A stretch of 64,000 bases of DNA, taken from contig NZ_CP077091.1 in NCBI RefSeq assembly GCF_014268595.2, positions 2,564,501 to 2,628,500 of the forward strand, given 5' to 3'. Below, one piece after another: positions 8,398 through 19,483 of the stretch. Every line of letters begins with the position of its first letter. Within the stretch, counting starts at the first letter, position 1. The position numbers and the translations under genes were made by a program. This DNA is from Pseudomonas hamedanensis (GTDB lineage Bacteria > Pseudomonadota > Gammaproteobacteria > Pseudomonadales > Pseudomonadaceae). The notes below the pieces were generated by a model that worked only from the letters and a program-made list of their open reading frames with translations, ran no database searches and was not told where the DNA came from.

Positions 8398-9564
8398 ATG
8401 CCCCTCTCGCTCCTCATCCTGGCCCTGAGCGCCTTCGCCATCGGTACCACCGAATTCGTCATCATGGGCCTGCTGCCCGATGTGGCGGCCGACCTCGGTG
8501 TGTCGATTCCCGGTGCCGGCTGGCTGGTTACCGGTTACGCCCTCGGCGTGGCCATCGGCGCACCGTTCATGGCGCTGGCCACTGCGAAGCTGCCGCGCAA
8601 GGCAGCCTTGGTGGCATTGATGGGCATCTTTATTGTCGGCAACCTGCTCTGCGCCATCGCCAGCGATTACAACGTGCTGATGTTTGCCCGCGTGGTCACC
8701 GCTCTGTGTCACGGCGCGTTCTTCGGCATCGGTTCGGTGGTGGCGGCCGGTCTGGTCGCGCCGAACAAACGTGCTTCGGCGGTGGCCTTGATGTTCACCG
8801 GCCTGACTCTGGCCAACGTATTGGGCGTACCGCTGGGCACGGCGTTGGGTCAGGAAGCCGGATGGCGTTCGACCTTCTGGGCGGTGACTGCGATTGGTGT
8901 GATCGCGCTGATCGGCCTGATCCGTTTCCTGCCGGCCAAGCGTGACGAAGAAAAACTCGACATGCGCGCCGAACTCGCCGCCCTCAAAGGCGCCGGCATC
9001 TGGCTGTCGCTGAGCATGACCGCGCTGTTCGCCGCCTCGGTGTTCACCCTGTTCACTTACGTTGCGCCGCTGCTCGGCGAAGTCACCGGCGTCTCGCCGC
9101 GTGGCGTGACCTGGACGCTGATGCTGATCGGCCTGGGCCTGACCGTCGGCAACATCATCGGCGGCAAGCTCGCGGACAAAGGCATGGCCGCCACGCTGAT
9201 CGGCGTGTTCATTGCCATGGCCGTGGTCTCCACCGTGCTGAGCTGGACCAGCGTCGCGCTGATCCCGACTGAAATCACCCTGTTCCTCTGGGCCACCGCA
9301 TGTTTCGCCGCCGTGCCGGCGCTGCAAGTCAACGTGGTGACCTTCGGCAAGGCTGCACCCAACCTGGTCTCGACCCTGAACATCGGCGCTTTCAACGTCG
9401 GCAACGCCCTCGGCGCCTGGGTCGGTGGCAGCGTCATCGCCCACGGCTACGGCCTGACCCGCGTGCCGCTCGCAGCCGCCGCGCTGGCCGTGCTCGCGCT
9501 GCTGGTGACCCTGATTACCTTCCGCCAGAACGGCAATGCCGAGCTGGCCCCTGCTTCCAACTGA
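8398..9564 (+). CDS. MFS transporter, DHA1 (AraJ/YdhP-like) family
   Basis: A 388-residue, 12-helix major facilitator of the drug:H+ antiporter-1 group. It opens with MPLSLLILALSAFAIGTTEFVIMG, the classical AraJ-type helix 1, and GWLVTGYALGVAIGAP (helix 2). It probably exports a small molecule across the inner membrane. Substrate is unknown, but its place between an ArsR regulator and an ene-reductase suggests detoxification of the same compound or its product (inference). Confidence 0.85.
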   Translation: MPLSLLILALSAFAIGTTEFVIMGLLPDVAADLGVSIPGAGWLVTGYALGVAIGAPFMALATAKLPRKAALVALMGIFIVGNLLCAIASDYNVLMFARVVTALCHGAFFGIGSVVAAGLVAPNKRASAVALMFTGLTLANVLGVPLGTALGQEAGWRSTFWAVTAIGVIALIGLIRFLPAKRDEEKLDMRAELAALKGAGIWLSLSMTALFAASVFTLFTYVAPLLGEVTGVSPRGVTWTLMLIGLGLTVGNIIGGKLADKGMAATLIGVFIAMAVVSTVLSWTSVALIPTEITLFLWATACFAAVPALQVNVVTFGKAAPNLVSTLNIGAFNVGNALGAWVGGSVIAHGYGLTRVPLAAAALAVLALLVTLITFRQNGNAELAPASN

Positions 9565-9592
9565 TCAACTTCCCTTCAAGAGGCTTATAGAC

Positions 9593-10642
9593 ATGGCGAC
9601 TATTTTCGATCCCATCAAACTCGGCGACATCGAGCTGAGCAACCGCATCATCATGGCCCCGCTGACCCGCTGCCGCGCCGACGAAGGCCGTGTTCCCAAC
9701 GCGCTGATGGCTGAATACTACGTACAACGCGCCTCGGCTGGCCTGATCCTCAGCGAAGCCACGTCGGTAACGCCGATGGGCGTCGGCTACCCGGACACCC
9801 CGGGCATCTGGTCCAACGATCAAGTGCGTGGCTGGGCCAACGTCACCAAGGCGATTCACGCTGCCGGCGGCAAGATCTTCCTGCAACTGTGGCACGTTGG
9901 CCGCATTTCTCACCCTTCGTACTTGAACGGTGAAGCACCGGTCGCGCCAAGCGCCATCCAGCCAAAGGGCCACGTTAGCCTGGTGCGCCCACTGGCCGAC
10001 TATCCGACGCCGCGCGCGCTGGAAACCGCTGAAATCGCCGACATCGTCGACGCCTACCGCACCGGTGCCGAGAACGCCAAGGCCGCCGGTTTCGACGGCG
10101 TGGAAATCCACGGCGCCAACGGTTACCTGCTCGATCAGTTCCTGCAAAGCAGCACTAACCAACGCACCGACCACTACGGCGGCTCGCTGGAAAACCGTGC
10201 GCGCCTGCTGCTGGAAGTGACGGATGCCGCGATCGAAGTCTGGGGCGCCGGCCGCGTGGGTGTGCACCTGGCACCGCGTGCCGATTCCCACGACATGGGC
10301 GATGACAACCTCGCCGAGACCTTCACTTACGTCGCCCGTGAACTGGGCAAGCGCGGTATCGCCTTCATCTGCTCGCGCGAGAAAGAAGGCGCCGACAGCC
10401 TCGGCCCACAGCTGAAAGAAGCGTTCGGTGGCCCTTACATTGCCAACGAAAAATTCACCAAAGAAAGCGCCAACGCCTGGCTGGCCGCAGGCAAGGCTGA
10501 CGCAGTGGCGTTCGGCGTGCCGTTCATTGCCAACCCGGATCTGCCGGCACGCCTGAAGGCTGATGCGCCGCTGAACGAGCCGCATCCGGAAACCTTCTAC
10601 GGCAAGGGTCCGGTGGGTTACATCGACTATCCGACGCTGTAA
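9593..10642 (+). CDS. xenB: Alkene/xenobiotic reductase, Old Yellow Enzyme family (XenB-like)
   Basis: A 349-residue FMN-dependent TIM-barrel ene-reductase that uses NAD(P)H to reduce activated C=C bonds, N-ethylmaleimide, nitrate esters or nitroaromatics. Motifs include the FMN-binding MAPLTRCRAD, LQLWHVGRISHPSY, the active-site pair in EIHGANGYLLDQF (His and Asn) and HYGGSLENRARL. The sequence as I remember it for P. fluorescens XenB is nearly the same. The start MATIFDPIKL has AAGAGG upstream; the longer reading overlaps the preceding MFS gene. A strong terminator follows. Confidence 0.92.
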   Translation: MATIFDPIKLGDIELSNRIIMAPLTRCRADEGRVPNALMAEYYVQRASAGLILSEATSVTPMGVGYPDTPGIWSNDQVRGWANVTKAIHAAGGKIFLQLWHVGRISHPSYLNGEAPVAPSAIQPKGHVSLVRPLADYPTPRALETAEIADIVDAYRTGAENAKAAGFDGVEIHGANGYLLDQFLQSSTNQRTDHYGGSLENRARLLLEVTDAAIEVWGAGRVGVHLAPRADSHDMGDDNLAETFTYVARELGKRGIAFICSREKEGADSLGPQLKEAFGGPYIANEKFTKESANAWLAAGKADAVAFGVPFIANPDLPARLKADAPLNEPHPETFYGKGPVGYIDYPTL

Positions 10643-10660
10643 GCCATACCCTGGAAACGC

Positions 10661-10695
10661 AAAAGCCCCCGACTTGTGAGAGTCGGGGGCTTTTT
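10661..10695 (+). terminator. Rho-independent terminator after xenB
   Basis: Stem AAAAGCCCCCGACT / AGTCGGGGGCTTTTT with a 6-base loop and a T run. It ends the arsR-MFS-xenB transcript. Confidence 0.92.
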
Positions 10696-10853
10696 GTTGT
10701 TGCCGGAGGATGAGGGCAAGCGGCGAAACACGGTTTCACAAGGGCGACACAATTTCCCTACAAAATGCCTGGCTCGCTACGTTTAAACTCTGCGCCGCGA
10801 TCAATGGCCATACCGGCTGATTGACATCCCCATGGCCAATTGCGCATTTTGTT

Positions 10854-11486
10854 TCATTTGCGCAGGCTGGGGCTCAGGCGCAGCATGTCCAGCCCGGTGT
10901 CGACCCAGCGTTCAGCTTCTGTATGCAGGTCAAAGCCGTCCGGTGCCAGCAGCCAGCCATATAAAAGGCCATCGATGTAGGCGTGAATACTGATGGCCGC
11001 GCGGGCGGTGTCGAGATCTGTCGGCAACTGGCCGCGATTCACCGCATTACGCAGGGTCAGGCCGATGCGCACATTGCAGTCGAGGCTGGCTGTCCGGCGC
11101 TGCTGGCGCAGATCGCACATTTCATCGGTGAACTCGCATTTATGAAACAGAATTTCGTTGATGCGCCGGGTTTTCGGGTCCAGCGCAACTTGATGAAACA
11201 AATGAATCAGCAATTTGCGCATACAGCCCAATGGATCGAGTTCGTCCTCGCTTTCACTGGCCTTGGCCAATTCATCCAGCGGCTCATGCAGACTGTCGAG
11301 CATGGCCTGGACCAGATCGGCCTTGTTGCTGAAATGCCAGTAGATGGCACCGCGCGTGACACCGGCCAAGGTCGCGATGTCCGCCAGGGTGGTGCGGGCG
11401 ACCCCCCTTTCATAAAAGGCCTTCTCAGCCGCTTCCAGAATCTGGCTGCGGGTTTCTTGAGCTTCCTCTTTGGTACGACGGACCAT
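10854..11486 (-). CDS. emhR: TetR-family repressor EmhR/TtgR
   Basis: A 210-residue TetR repressor. The N-terminus [20 protein letters not shown] and the [23 protein letters not shown] (residues 32-51) are those of the TtgR/EmhR/AcrR group. It is divergent from the RND pump genes and should repress both itself and emhABC, with release by antibiotics, flavonoids or solvents binding in the C-terminal pocket. Length equals that of TtgR. A TtgR-like operator lies in the intergenic region. Confidence 0.92.
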   Translation of the reverse strand: MVRRTKEEAQETRSQILEAAEKAFYERGVARTTLADIATLAGVTRGAIYWHFSNKADLVQAMLDSLHEPLDELAKASESEDELDPLGCMRKLLIHLFHQVALDPKTRRINEILFHKCEFTDEMCDLRQQRRTASLDCNVRIGLTLRNAVNRGQLPTDLDTARAAISIHAYIDGLLYGWLLAPDGFDLHTEAERWVDTGLDMLRLSPSLRK

Positions 11487-11630
11487 GGCAGTAAAACCTC
11501 AAACAGGACGTTTCAGGGATGGCTGAATATCCGCTGAATAAAGAGGGGGCGATCTCTCATGAATCGACTCCCCGGCCTACAATTTCAAACCTTGCGACGA
11601 CTTTTGTAACAGGGTGGGTACGCGGCGCAG

Positions 11631-11676
11631 GTATTTACAAACAACCATGAACGTAAGTATATTCCTTAGCAAGCTA
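11631..11676. promoter_or_regulatory. TtgR/EmhR operator-promoter region
   Basis: The segment contains TATTTACAAACAACCATGAA followed by CGTAAGTATATTCCTTAGCA. As I recall, this is almost identical to the TtgR-protected region upstream of P. putida ttgABC. TTTACA and TATATT could serve as promoter elements within the operator. Confidence 0.7.
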
Positions 11677-11752
11677 CTTATCCACCCGGTGCCCGATTTT
11701 TACTTTTCCACACTTCTTGTGCGCTTTTCGCGCGCCTGACCCGAGGATCTAC

Positions 11753-12910
11753 ATGCAATTCAAGCCAGCTGTTACCGCCCTGGTCACTGCCGTCGCCCTG
11801 GCATCGCTGCTCAGCGGATGTAAAAAGGAAGAAGCGGCCCCGGCCGCTCCGCCTCCTCAGGTCGGCGTCGTCACTCTGCAACCACAAGCTTTCACGCTCA
11901 CCTCGGAACTGCCGGGCCGCACCAGTGCGTTCCGCATCGCCGAAGTGCGTCCGCAGGTCAACGGCATCATTCTCAAGCGTCTGTTCAAGGAAGGCGGCGA
12001 CGTCAAAGCCGGCCAGCAGCTGTATCAGATCGATCCGTCGGTCTATGAAGCGACCCTGAAAAGCGCCGAGGCCAACCTGCGTTCGACCAAGTCGATTTCC
12101 GACCGCTATAAGCAACTGGTCGATGAGCAAGCCGTCAGCCGTCAGGAATACGACACTGCCGTGGCCAATCGGATGGAGTCGGAAGCGTCACTGCAGAGTG
12201 CGCAGATCAATGTCCGTTACACCAAGGTTTATGCGCCGATTTCCGGTCGTATCGGCCGCTCTTCGGTGACCGAAGGCGCGCTGGTCAGCAACGGCCAGGC
12301 CGATGCCATGGCCGTGATCCAGCAGCTCGATCCGATCTACGTCGACGTGACCCAGTCGTCGGTGGAACTGCTGGAGCTGCGCCGCGAACTGGAAAGCGGC
12401 CGTCTGCAAAAGGCTGGCGACAACGCCGCCAAGGTCAAGCTGACCCTGGAAGACGGCAGTCAGTACAAGCTCGACGGCAAGCTGGAGTTCTCCGAAGTCT
12501 CGGTTGACCAGACCACCGGTTCGGTGACTTTGCGCGCCGTGTTCCCGAACCCGGATCACACCCTGCTGCCGGGCATGTTTGTGCACGCCCAGTTGCAGGC
12601 TGGTGTTAACAGCGCCGCGATCCTCGCGCCTCAGCAAGGCGTGACCCGCGACCTCAAAGGTACCCCGACCGCACTGGTCGTCGGCGCCGACAACAAGGTC
12701 GAGCTGCGTCAGCTCAAGGCCAGCCGCACCGTCGGCAGCCAGTGGCTGATCGAAGACGGCCTGAAGGCCGGCGATCGTCTGATCACCGAAGGCTTGCAGT
12801 ACGTCAAACCGGGCGTTGAGGTCAAAGCGACCGAAGCGACCAACGTCGGCACCAAGAACCCGGCCCCCGCTCAGGCAGCTGATAAAGCCGCCGGCGGCCA
12901 AGGGGAGTAA
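11753..12910 (+). CDS. emhA: RND efflux periplasmic adaptor EmhA (MexA/TtgA family)
   Basis: A 385-residue membrane-fusion lipoprotein linking the inner-membrane pump to the outer-membrane channel. The start MQFKPAVTALVTAVALASLL leads into lipobox LLSGC, so the mature protein is lipid-anchored at Cys24. Adaptor landmarks are ELPGRTSAFRIAEVRPQVNG, a coiled-coil hairpin with SAEANLRSTKSISDRYKQLV, and the lipoyl/beta-barrel part APISGRIGRSSVTEGALV. The ATG at 11753 has GAGG upstream. First gene of the emhABC operon, 3 bp before emhB. Confidence 0.93.
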   Translation: MQFKPAVTALVTAVALASLLSGCKKEEAAPAAPPPQVGVVTLQPQAFTLTSELPGRTSAFRIAEVRPQVNGIILKRLFKEGGDVKAGQQLYQIDPSVYEATLKSAEANLRSTKSISDRYKQLVDEQAVSRQEYDTAVANRMESEASLQSAQINVRYTKVYAPISGRIGRSSVTEGALVSNGQADAMAVIQQLDPIYVDVTQSSVELLELRRELESGRLQKAGDNAAKVKLTLEDGSQYKLDGKLEFSEVSVDQTTGSVTLRAVFPNPDHTLLPGMFVHAQLQAGVNSAAILAPQQGVTRDLKGTPTALVVGADNKVELRQLKASRTVGSQWLIEDGLKAGDRLITEGLQYVKPGVEVKATEATNVGTKNPAPAQAADKAAGGQGE

Positions 12911-12913
12911 CTC

Positions 12914-15900
12914 ATGTCAAAATTCTTCATCGACCGTCCGATTTTCGCCTGGGTAATAGCCCTGGTGATCATGCTGGTCGGCGCGCTTTCGATCCTGAAA
13001 TTGCCGATCAACCAATACCCGAGCATTGCACCGCCGGCCATTGCGATCTCCGTGACCTACCCGGGTGCGTCCGCGCAAACCGTGCAGGACACCGTGGTCC
13101 AGGTGATCGAGCAGCAACTCAACGGTATCGACAACCTGCGTTATGTGTCCTCGGAAAGTAACTCCGACGGCAGCATGACCATCACCGCGACCTTCGAGCA
13201 AGGCACCAACTCTGACACCGCGCAGGTCCAGGTCCAGAACAAGCTGAACCTGGCCACCCCGCTGTTGCCCCAGGAAGTGCAGCAACAAGGTATCCGCGTG
13301 ACCAAGGCAGTGAAAAACTTCCTGCTGGTGATCGGCGTGGTATCGCGTGACGGCAGCATGACCAAGGACGACCTGTCCAACTACATCGTGTCGAACATGC
13401 AGGACCCGATCTCGCGGACCGCCGGTGTCGGTGACTTCCAGGTCTTCGGTGCCCAGTACGCGATGCGCATCTGGCTGGACCCGGCCAAGTTGAACAACTT
13501 CAACCTGACCCCGGTCGACGTCAGAACCGCCATCGCGGCGCAGAACGTTCAGGTTTCATCCGGTCAGCTCGGTGGCTTGCCTGCCGTCAAGGGCCAGCAA
13601 CTGAACGCGACGATCATCGGCAAGACCCGTCTGCAGACGGCCGAGCAGTTCAAGGAAATCCTGCTCAAGGTCAACAAGGACGGCTCGCAGGTTCGCCTCA
13701 AAGACGTGGCTGAAGTTGGCCTCGGCGGTGAGAACTACGCGATCAGCGCCCAGTTCAACGGCAGCCCGGCGTCCGGTCTGGCGGTGAAACTGGCCAACGG
13801 TGCCAACGCCCTCGACACGGCCAAGGCCCTGCGTAACACCATCGACAGCCTCAAGCCGTTCTTCCCGCAAGGCATGGAAGTGGTGTTCCCGTACGACACC
13901 ACGCCAGTGGTGACCGAGTCGATCAAAGGCGTGGTGCACACGCTGGTCGAAGCGATCGCGCTGGTGTTCCTGGTGATGTTCCTGTTCCTGCAGAACTTCC
14001 GCGCCACCGTCATCACCACGATGACCGTGCCGGTGGTATTGCTCGGTACGTTCGGTATCCTCGCCGCCGCCGGTTTCAGCATCAACACCCTGACCATGTT
14101 CGGCATGGTGCTGGCCATCGGTCTGCTGGTGGACGACGCCATCGTTGTGGTGGAAAACGTCGAACGGGTGATGAGCGAAGAAGGCTTGTCACCGAAGGAA
14201 GCCACGAAAAAATCCATGGGCCAGATCCAGGGAGCCCTGGTCGGTATCGCCCTGGTGCTGTCGGCGGTACTGCTGCCGATGGCGTTCTTCAGCGGCTCCA
14301 CCGGGGTGATCTACAAGCAGTTCTCGATCACCATCGTTTCGGCCATGGCCCTGTCGGTACTGGTTGCCCTGATCTTCACCCCGGCGCTGTGCGCGACCAT
14401 GCTCAAGCCGATTCCGAAAGGCGAGCACGGCACCCCGAAGAAAGGTTTCTTCGGCTGGTTCAACCGCAACTTCGACCGTGGCGTGCAGAGTTACGAGCGT
14501 GGCGTCGGCAACATGCTGACCCGCAAGGTGCCGTACCTGCTGGCTTATCTGTTGATCGTGGTCGGCATGATCTGGCTGTTCACCCGCATCCCGACCGCGT
14601 TCCTTCCAGAAGAAGACCAGGGCGTTCTGTTCGCTCAGGTGCAGACCCCGGCAGGTTCGAGTGCCGAGCGTACGCAGGTGGTCGTGGATGAAATGCGTGA
14701 GTACCTGCTGCGTCCCAACAAGGACGGCGGTGAGGCGGACGCAGTGGCGTCGGTGTTCACCGTGACCGGCTTCAACTTCGCCGGCCGTGGTCAGAGTTCG
14801 GGTATGGCGTTCATCATGCTCAAGCCGTGGGGCGAGCGTAACGCTGACAACAGCGTGTTCAAGCTCGCGGCCCGTGCCCAGCAACACTTCTTCAGTTTCC
14901 GCGATGCGATGGTGTTTGCGTTCGCCCCGCCAGCGGTACTGGAATTGGGTAACGCCACCGGTTTCGACGTGTTCCTGCAGGACCGCGCCGGTATCGGTCA
15001 CGAAAAACTGATGGAGGCACGCAACCAGTTCCTCGGCATGGCAGCACAGAGCAAGGTGCTGACGCAGGTGCGGCCGAACGGCCTGAACGACGAGCCGCAG
15101 TTCCAGCTGGAAATCGACGACGAGAAGGCCAGCGCCCTCGGCATCACCATCAGCGATATCAACAACACCCTGTCGATCGCGCTGGGCAGTAGCTACGTCA
15201 ACGACTTCATCGACCGTGGTCGCGTGAAGAAAGTGTACGTGCAGGGCCAGCCGGACTCGCGCATGAGCCCCGAAGACCTGAAGAAGTGGTACGTGCGTAA
15301 CGCCGAAGGCACCATGGTTCCGTTCTCGGCGTTTGCCAAGGGCGAATGGGTCTACGGCTCACCGAAACTGGCGCGCTACAACGGTGTGGAAGCAGTCGAG
15401 ATTCTCGGGGCTCCGGCGCCGGGCTACTCCACCGGTGAAGCGATGGCCGAAGTCGAGGCGATTGCCAAGAAGCTGCCGGCCGGTGTCGGTATCTCCTGGA
15501 CCGGTCTGTCCTACGAGGAGCGTCTGTCCGGCTCGCAAGCGCCAGCGCTGTACGCCCTGTCGCTGCTGATGGTGTTCCTGTGCCTGGCGGCGCTGTACGA
15601 GAGCTGGTCGATTCCGATCGCGGTCATGCTCGTGGTACCGCTGGGGATCATCGGTGCGTTGATGGCCACCAGTCTGCGCGGCCTGTCCAACGACGTGTAC
15701 TTCCAGGTGGGCCTGTTGACGACCATCGGTCTGGCGGCTAAAAACGCCATTCTGATTGTCGAATTCGCCAAGGAATTGCACGAACAGGGACGCACCCTGC
15801 GTGAGGCGGCGATCGAAGCCTGCCGCATGCGTCTGCGTCCGATCATCATGACGTCGCTGGCCTTCGTCCTCGGTGTTGTACCGTTGGCGATCTCCACCGG

Positions 15901-16078
15901 CGCCGGTTCAGGCAGTCAACATGCGATCGGTACCGGCGTGATTGGCGGTATGCTCACGGCCACGATCCTGGCGATCTTCTGGGTCCCACTGTTCTTTGTC
16001 ACGGTTTCGTCCATGGGCCAACGTAAAAACGCCCACGTGGATGACACTCAAGAAACTCCTAAAGAGGCTGGCCAATGA
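12914..16078 (+). CDS. emhB: RND multidrug efflux permease EmhB (MexB/TtgB family)
   Basis: A 1054-residue hydrophobe/amphiphile efflux-1 transporter with twelve helices and two large periplasmic loops. It begins [20 protein letters not shown] as in AcrB/MexB. The proton-relay Asp pair is in [18 protein letters not shown] (helix 4) and the relay Lys is in [17 protein letters not shown] (helix 10). The drug-site region [16 protein letters not shown] is present. It pumps antibiotics, dyes and hydrophobic compounds in exchange for protons as a trimer. The stop overlaps the emhC start (ATGA). Confidence 0.96.
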   Translation: MSKFFIDRPIFAWVIALVIMLVGALSILKLPINQYPSIAPPAIAISVTYPGASAQTVQDTVVQVIEQQLNGIDNLRYVSSESNSDGSMTITATFEQGTNSDTAQVQVQNKLNLATPLLPQEVQQQGIRVTKAVKNFLLVIGVVSRDGSMTKDDLSNYIVSNMQDPISRTAGVGDFQVFGAQYAMRIWLDPAKLNNFNLTPVDVRTAIAAQNVQVSSGQLGGLPAVKGQQLNATIIGKTRLQTAEQFKEILLKVNKDGSQVRLKDVAEVGLGGENYAISAQFNGSPASGLAVKLANGANALDTAKALRNTIDSLKPFFPQGMEVVFPYDTTPVVTESIKGVVHTLVEAIALVFLVMFLFLQNFRATVITTMTVPVVLLGTFGILAAAGFSINTLTMFGMVLAIGLLVDDAIVVVENVERVMSEEGLSPKEATKKSMGQIQGALVGIALVLSAVLLPMAFFSGSTGVIYKQFSITIVSAMALSVLVALIFTPALCATMLKPIPKGEHGTPKKGFFGWFNRNFDRGVQSYERGVGNMLTRKVPYLLAYLLIVVGMIWLFTRIPTAFLPEEDQGVLFAQVQTPAGSSAERTQVVVDEMREYLLRPNKDGGEADAVASVFTVTGFNFAGRGQSSGMAFIMLKPWGERNADNSVFKLAARAQQHFFSFRDAMVFAFAPPAVLELGNATGFDVFLQDRAGIGHEKLMEARNQFLGMAAQSKVLTQVRPNGLNDEPQFQLEIDDEKASALGITISDINNTLSIALGSSYVNDFIDRGRVKKVYVQGQPDSRMSPEDLKKWYVRNAEGTMVPFSAFAKGEWVYGSPKLARYNGVEAVEILGAPAPGYSTGEAMAEVEAIAKKLPAGVGISWTGLSYEERLSGSQAPALYALSLLMVFLCLAALYESWSIPIAVMLVVPLGIIGALMATSLRGLSNDVYFQVGLLTTIGLAAKNAILIVEFAKELHEQGRTLREAAIEACRMRLRPIIMTSLAFVLGVVPLAISTGAGSGSQHAIGTGVIGGMLTATILAIFWVPLFFVTVSSMGQRKNAHVDDTQETPKEAGQ

Positions 16079-17535
16079 GCAAGTCGCTACTCTCCATCGC
16101 AGTCGCCGCCTTCGTGCTGAGCGGTTGCTCGCTGATACCTGATTATCAGCAGCCTGAGGCTCCGGTCGCAGGCCAGTACCCGCAAGGGCCGGCGTATTCG
16201 CCGACCCAGGCACCGGCACAAGCCGCTGCCGAGCAGGGCTGGCAGCAGTTTTTCCATGACCCGGCGCTGCAGCAATTGATTCAGGTCGCACTGGAAAACA
16301 ACCGCGACCTGCGTGTCGCGGCGCTGAACATCGACGCCTACGCGGCGCAGTACCGCATCCAGCGTGCCGACCTGTTCCCGGCGGTGTCGGCGAACGGTTC
16401 CGGCAGCCGCCAGCGCCTGCCGGCCCGCGCCTCGCAAACCGGTGAGTCGAGCATCAGCAGTTCCTACTCGGCGACTGTGGGCGTCAGCGCCTACGAGCTC
16501 GACCTGTTCGGTCGCGTTCGTAGCCTGAGCGAGCAAGCGCTGCAACAATACTTCGCCACCGAAGAAGCGCGGCGCAGCACCCAGATCAGTCTGGTCGCCA
16601 ACGTCGCCAACGCTTACCTGACCTGGCAAGCGGACAAGGAACTGCTCAAGCTGACCCAGGACACCCTCGGTGCCTTCGAAGAAAGCTACAAGCTGACCAG
16701 CCGCAGCAACGAAGTCGGTGTGGCCTCGGCGCTGGATCTGGCGCAGTCGCGGACCTCGGTGGAAAACGCCCGGGCGCAACTGGCGCGGTATACCCGCCAG
16801 GTGGCGCAAGACGAAAACAGCCTGACCCTGCTGCTCGGCACCGGCATTCCGGCCAACCTGCAAGCGGCCAAACCGTTGTCGGACGATCTGCTCAGCGACG
16901 TGCCGGCCGGTCTGCCTTCGGATCTGCTGCAACGTCGTCCGGACATTCTGCAAGCCGAGCACAACCTGAAAGCGGCTAACGCCAATATCGGCGCAGCCCG
17001 TGCCGCGTTTTTCCCGAGCATCAGCCTGACCGCCAACGCGGGCACGCTGAGCCCGGACCTGTCCGGTCTGTTCAAGGGTGGCTCGGGAACGTGGCTGTTC
17101 CAGCCGCAGATCAACCTGCCGATCTTCAACGCCGGCAGCCTGCGCGCCAGCCTCGACTACGCCAAGATCCAGAAGGACATTGGCGTGGCGAACTACGAGA
17201 AGTCCATTCAAACGGCCTTCCAGGAAGTCGCCGACGGCCTGGCCGCACGTCAGACCTACACCGAGCAATTGCAAGCGCAGCGTGACTTCGTTCAGGCCAA
17301 CCAGGATTACTACCGCCTGGCCGAACGCCGCTATCGCATCGGCGTCGACAGCAACCTGACCTTCCTCGATGCCCAGCGTCAGCTGTTCAGCGCGCAGCAA
17401 GCGCTGATCACCGACCGCCTCGCGCAGCTGACCAGTGCGGTCAACCTGTACAAGGCCCTGGGTGGCGGCTGGAATGCGCAGACCGCGCAGAACGAGCCAG
17501 TGAAAGAAGAAGCGCCGAAGATGAAGTTGTTCTGA
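16075..17535 (+). CDS. emhC: Outer-membrane efflux channel EmhC (OprM/TtgC family)
   Basis: A 486-residue TolC-like outer-membrane lipoprotein. Signal and lipobox are [18 protein letters not shown]. The two OEP repeats are visible: the N-terminal ending near [18 protein letters not shown] and the C-terminal with [20 protein letters not shown]. Forms a trimeric channel through the outer membrane and periplasm for the EmhAB pump. Translationally coupled to emhB. Followed by a terminator. Confidence 0.94.
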   Translation: MSKSLLSIAVAAFVLSGCSLIPDYQQPEAPVAGQYPQGPAYSPTQAPAQAAAEQGWQQFFHDPALQQLIQVALENNRDLRVAALNIDAYAAQYRIQRADLFPAVSANGSGSRQRLPARASQTGESSISSSYSATVGVSAYELDLFGRVRSLSEQALQQYFATEEARRSTQISLVANVANAYLTWQADKELLKLTQDTLGAFEESYKLTSRSNEVGVASALDLAQSRTSVENARAQLARYTRQVAQDENSLTLLLGTGIPANLQAAKPLSDDLLSDVPAGLPSDLLQRRPDILQAEHNLKAANANIGAARAAFFPSISLTANAGTLSPDLSGLFKGGSGTWLFQPQINLPIFNAGSLRASLDYAKIQKDIGVANYEKSIQTAFQEVADGLAARQTYTEQLQAQRDFVQANQDYYRLAERRYRIGVDSNLTFLDAQRQLFSAQQALITDRLAQLTSAVNLYKALGGGWNAQTAQNEPVKEEAPKMKLF

Positions 17536-17553
17536 TCATCAGTTGAAAACATC

Positions 17554-17580
17554 AAGCCCACCTTTTGGTGGGCTTTTTGT
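17554..17580 (+). terminator. Terminator after emhC
   Basis: Stem AAGCCCACC / GGTGGGCTT with a TTTT loop and a following T run. Confidence 0.88.
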
Positions 17581-17617
17581 TGGCTGGCAAAAAAGATGTG
17601 GCGCCTGCACCGGCGCC

Positions 17618-17682
17618 ATCGCGAGCAGGCTCACTCCTACAAGGGAACGCATTCCAAATGTAGGAGTGAGCCTGCTCGCGAT
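17618..17682. repeat. REP pair, short-spacer form
   Basis: Arms ATCGCGAGCAGGCTCACTCC and reverse complement with only about 17 bp between them, so it is more compact than the other copies. Confidence 0.85.
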
Positions 17683-17948
17683 GAGGCCATCTCAGTCGCT
17701 AAAAACTCCGTTGAATCTTGCGTTCGATAACCGCCCAAAACCCGCTTTCAACAATTGAACCCGAACACACAAGCCCTTCACCATTCGCCTCAGAAAACCA
17801 ATAACAACAAGGTTCGACACCATGCCCCAGCGCCCTGCCCCGCCCGGCTGACTGCCGCCGCTTCACCCTCCATAGCAATCCCTGTCAACGCCCTGAAAAC
17901 GGTGACAGCGCAGCCGTTCGCCCTAAAAAAACAAGAGAGACCACGTCC
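17683..17948 (+). other. Intergenic leader before the OprD-family porin
   Basis: About 265 bp with no supportable gene. A 65-codon open frame (17755-17952) has no ribosome site and low-complexity content. The region presumably carries the porin promoter; AAGAGAG immediately before 17949 is the porin's ribosome site. Confidence 0.5.
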
Positions 17949-19208
17949 ATGACAGTTTTCCCTGTGCCTTATGCACTGCCCGGCCTGGTTGCTTTGGCCA
18001 TCGCCGGTCTGGCCCTGCCAGCGAGCGCCGAAGAAGCCGGTTTCGTTGAAGGCGCCAAGGTCAACCTCAACTTGCGCAACTTCTACATCAACCGCAATTT
18101 CACCAATCCGACCAAAGCCCAAGGCAAGGCTGAGGAATGGACGCAGAGTTTCATCCTTGACGCCAAATCCGGGTTCACCCAGGGCTCCGTCGGTTTCGGC
18201 ATGGATGTGTTGGGGCTGTATTCGGTGAAGCTTGATGGCGGCAAGGGCACCGGCGGCACGCAGCTGTTGCCGCTGGACCGCGACGGCCGTCCGGCGGACA
18301 ACTTCGGTCGCACCAACGTTGCCTTCAAGGCAAAGTTGTCCGAAACCGAAATCAAGGTCGGTGAGTGGATGCCGGTGTTGCCGATTCTGCGCTCCGACGA
18401 CGGCCGTTCATTGCCGCAGACCTTTCGCGGCGGCCAGATCACCTCGAAGGAAATCGACGGGCTGACCCTTTATGGTGGCCAGTTCCGCGCCAACAGCCCG
18501 CGCGACGACAGCAGCATGAGCGACATGTCGATGACCGGCAAAGCCGCGTTCACCTCTGACCGGTTCAACTTTCAGGGCGGCGAATACGTCTTCAATGACA
18601 AACGCACGCAGATCGGCCTGTGGAACGCCGAACTCAAAGACATCTACAGCCAGCAGTACATCAATCTGATCCACAGCCAGCCGCTTGGCGACTGGACGCT
18701 GGGCGCCAACCTCGGCTTCTTTTACGGCAAGGAAGATGGCAGTGCCCGCGCCGGCGATCTCGACAACAAGACCTGGTCCGGAATGTTCTCGGCCAGGTAC
18801 GGCGGCAACACCTTCTACGTCGGCCTGCAGAAACTCACCGGCGACAGCGCGTGGATGCGCGTCAACGGCACCAGCGGCGGCACTCTGGCCAACGATAGCT
18901 ACAACGCCAGCTATGACAATGCGCAGGAACGTTCCTGGCAGTTGCGCCACGACTACAACTTTGCCGCCATGGGCATTCCCGGCCTGACGCTGATGAACCG
19001 CTACATCAGCGGCGACAACGTGCACACCGGGACCCTCACCGACGGCAAGGAATGGGGCCGCGAGTCAGAACTGGGCTATACCGTGCAGAGCGGCACGCTG
19101 AAGAACCTCAACGTCAGATGGCGCAATTCGACCCTGCGCCGGGACTTCAGCAACAACGAGTTTGATGAAAACCGGTTGATCGTCAGTTACCCGATCAGCC
19201 TTCTGTAA
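17949..19208 (+). CDS. OprD-family outer-membrane porin
   Basis: A 419-residue substrate-specific porin of the OprD/Occ family, which forms an 18-strand beta-barrel for uptake of amino acids, dipeptides or aromatic acids. Signal peptide ends LALPASA|EEAG. Family landmarks are KVNLNLRNFYINRNF, AEEWTQSFILDAKSGFT, GVGFGMD-like GSVGFGMDVLGLYSVKL, and the C-terminal strand ending RLIVSYPISLL. The substrate cannot be told from sequence. It lies between the efflux operon and a methyltransferase with its own terminator/REP boundaries, so it is probably monocistronic. Confidence 0.88.
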   Translation: MTVFPVPYALPGLVALAIAGLALPASAEEAGFVEGAKVNLNLRNFYINRNFTNPTKAQGKAEEWTQSFILDAKSGFTQGSVGFGMDVLGLYSVKLDGGKGTGGTQLLPLDRDGRPADNFGRTNVAFKAKLSETEIKVGEWMPVLPILRSDDGRSLPQTFRGGQITSKEIDGLTLYGGQFRANSPRDDSSMSDMSMTGKAAFTSDRFNFQGGEYVFNDKRTQIGLWNAELKDIYSQQYINLIHSQPLGDWTLGANLGFFYGKEDGSARAGDLDNKTWSGMFSARYGGNTFYVGLQKLTGDSAWMRVNGTSGGTLANDSYNASYDNAQERSWQLRHDYNFAAMGIPGLTLMNRYISGDNVHTGTLTDGKEWGRESELGYTVQSGTLKNLNVRWRNSTLRRDFSNNEFDENRLIVSYPISLL

Positions 19209-19222
19209 ACCACGATTTCATC

Positions 19223-19311
19223 TGTAGGAGTGAGCCTGCTCGCGATAGCGGTAGATCAGTCACATTCGTAATGATTGACCTAATGCTATCGCGAGCAGGC
19301 TCACTCCTACA
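19223..19311. repeat. REP pair (GTAGGAGTGAGCCTGC type)
   Basis: Arms TGTAGGAGTGAGCCTGCTCG and reverse complement around a 40-bp centre, directly after the OprD-family porin gene. Confidence 0.88.
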
Positions 19312-19483
19312 GGGGATTTGTGCCATTGGTCTGGATTTGTTGCGCCTCACAGGGCGCCGTATAGAGTTCCAAGACCTGAAGGAATCAGGCGCCCCACCCT
19401 TCCCGCTTCCGTTTCGTTGTCGGTCCCCAGCTGTGCACCAGGTTGTCATCGGAAGACACCATTGATCACCGGAGGACCACCTC

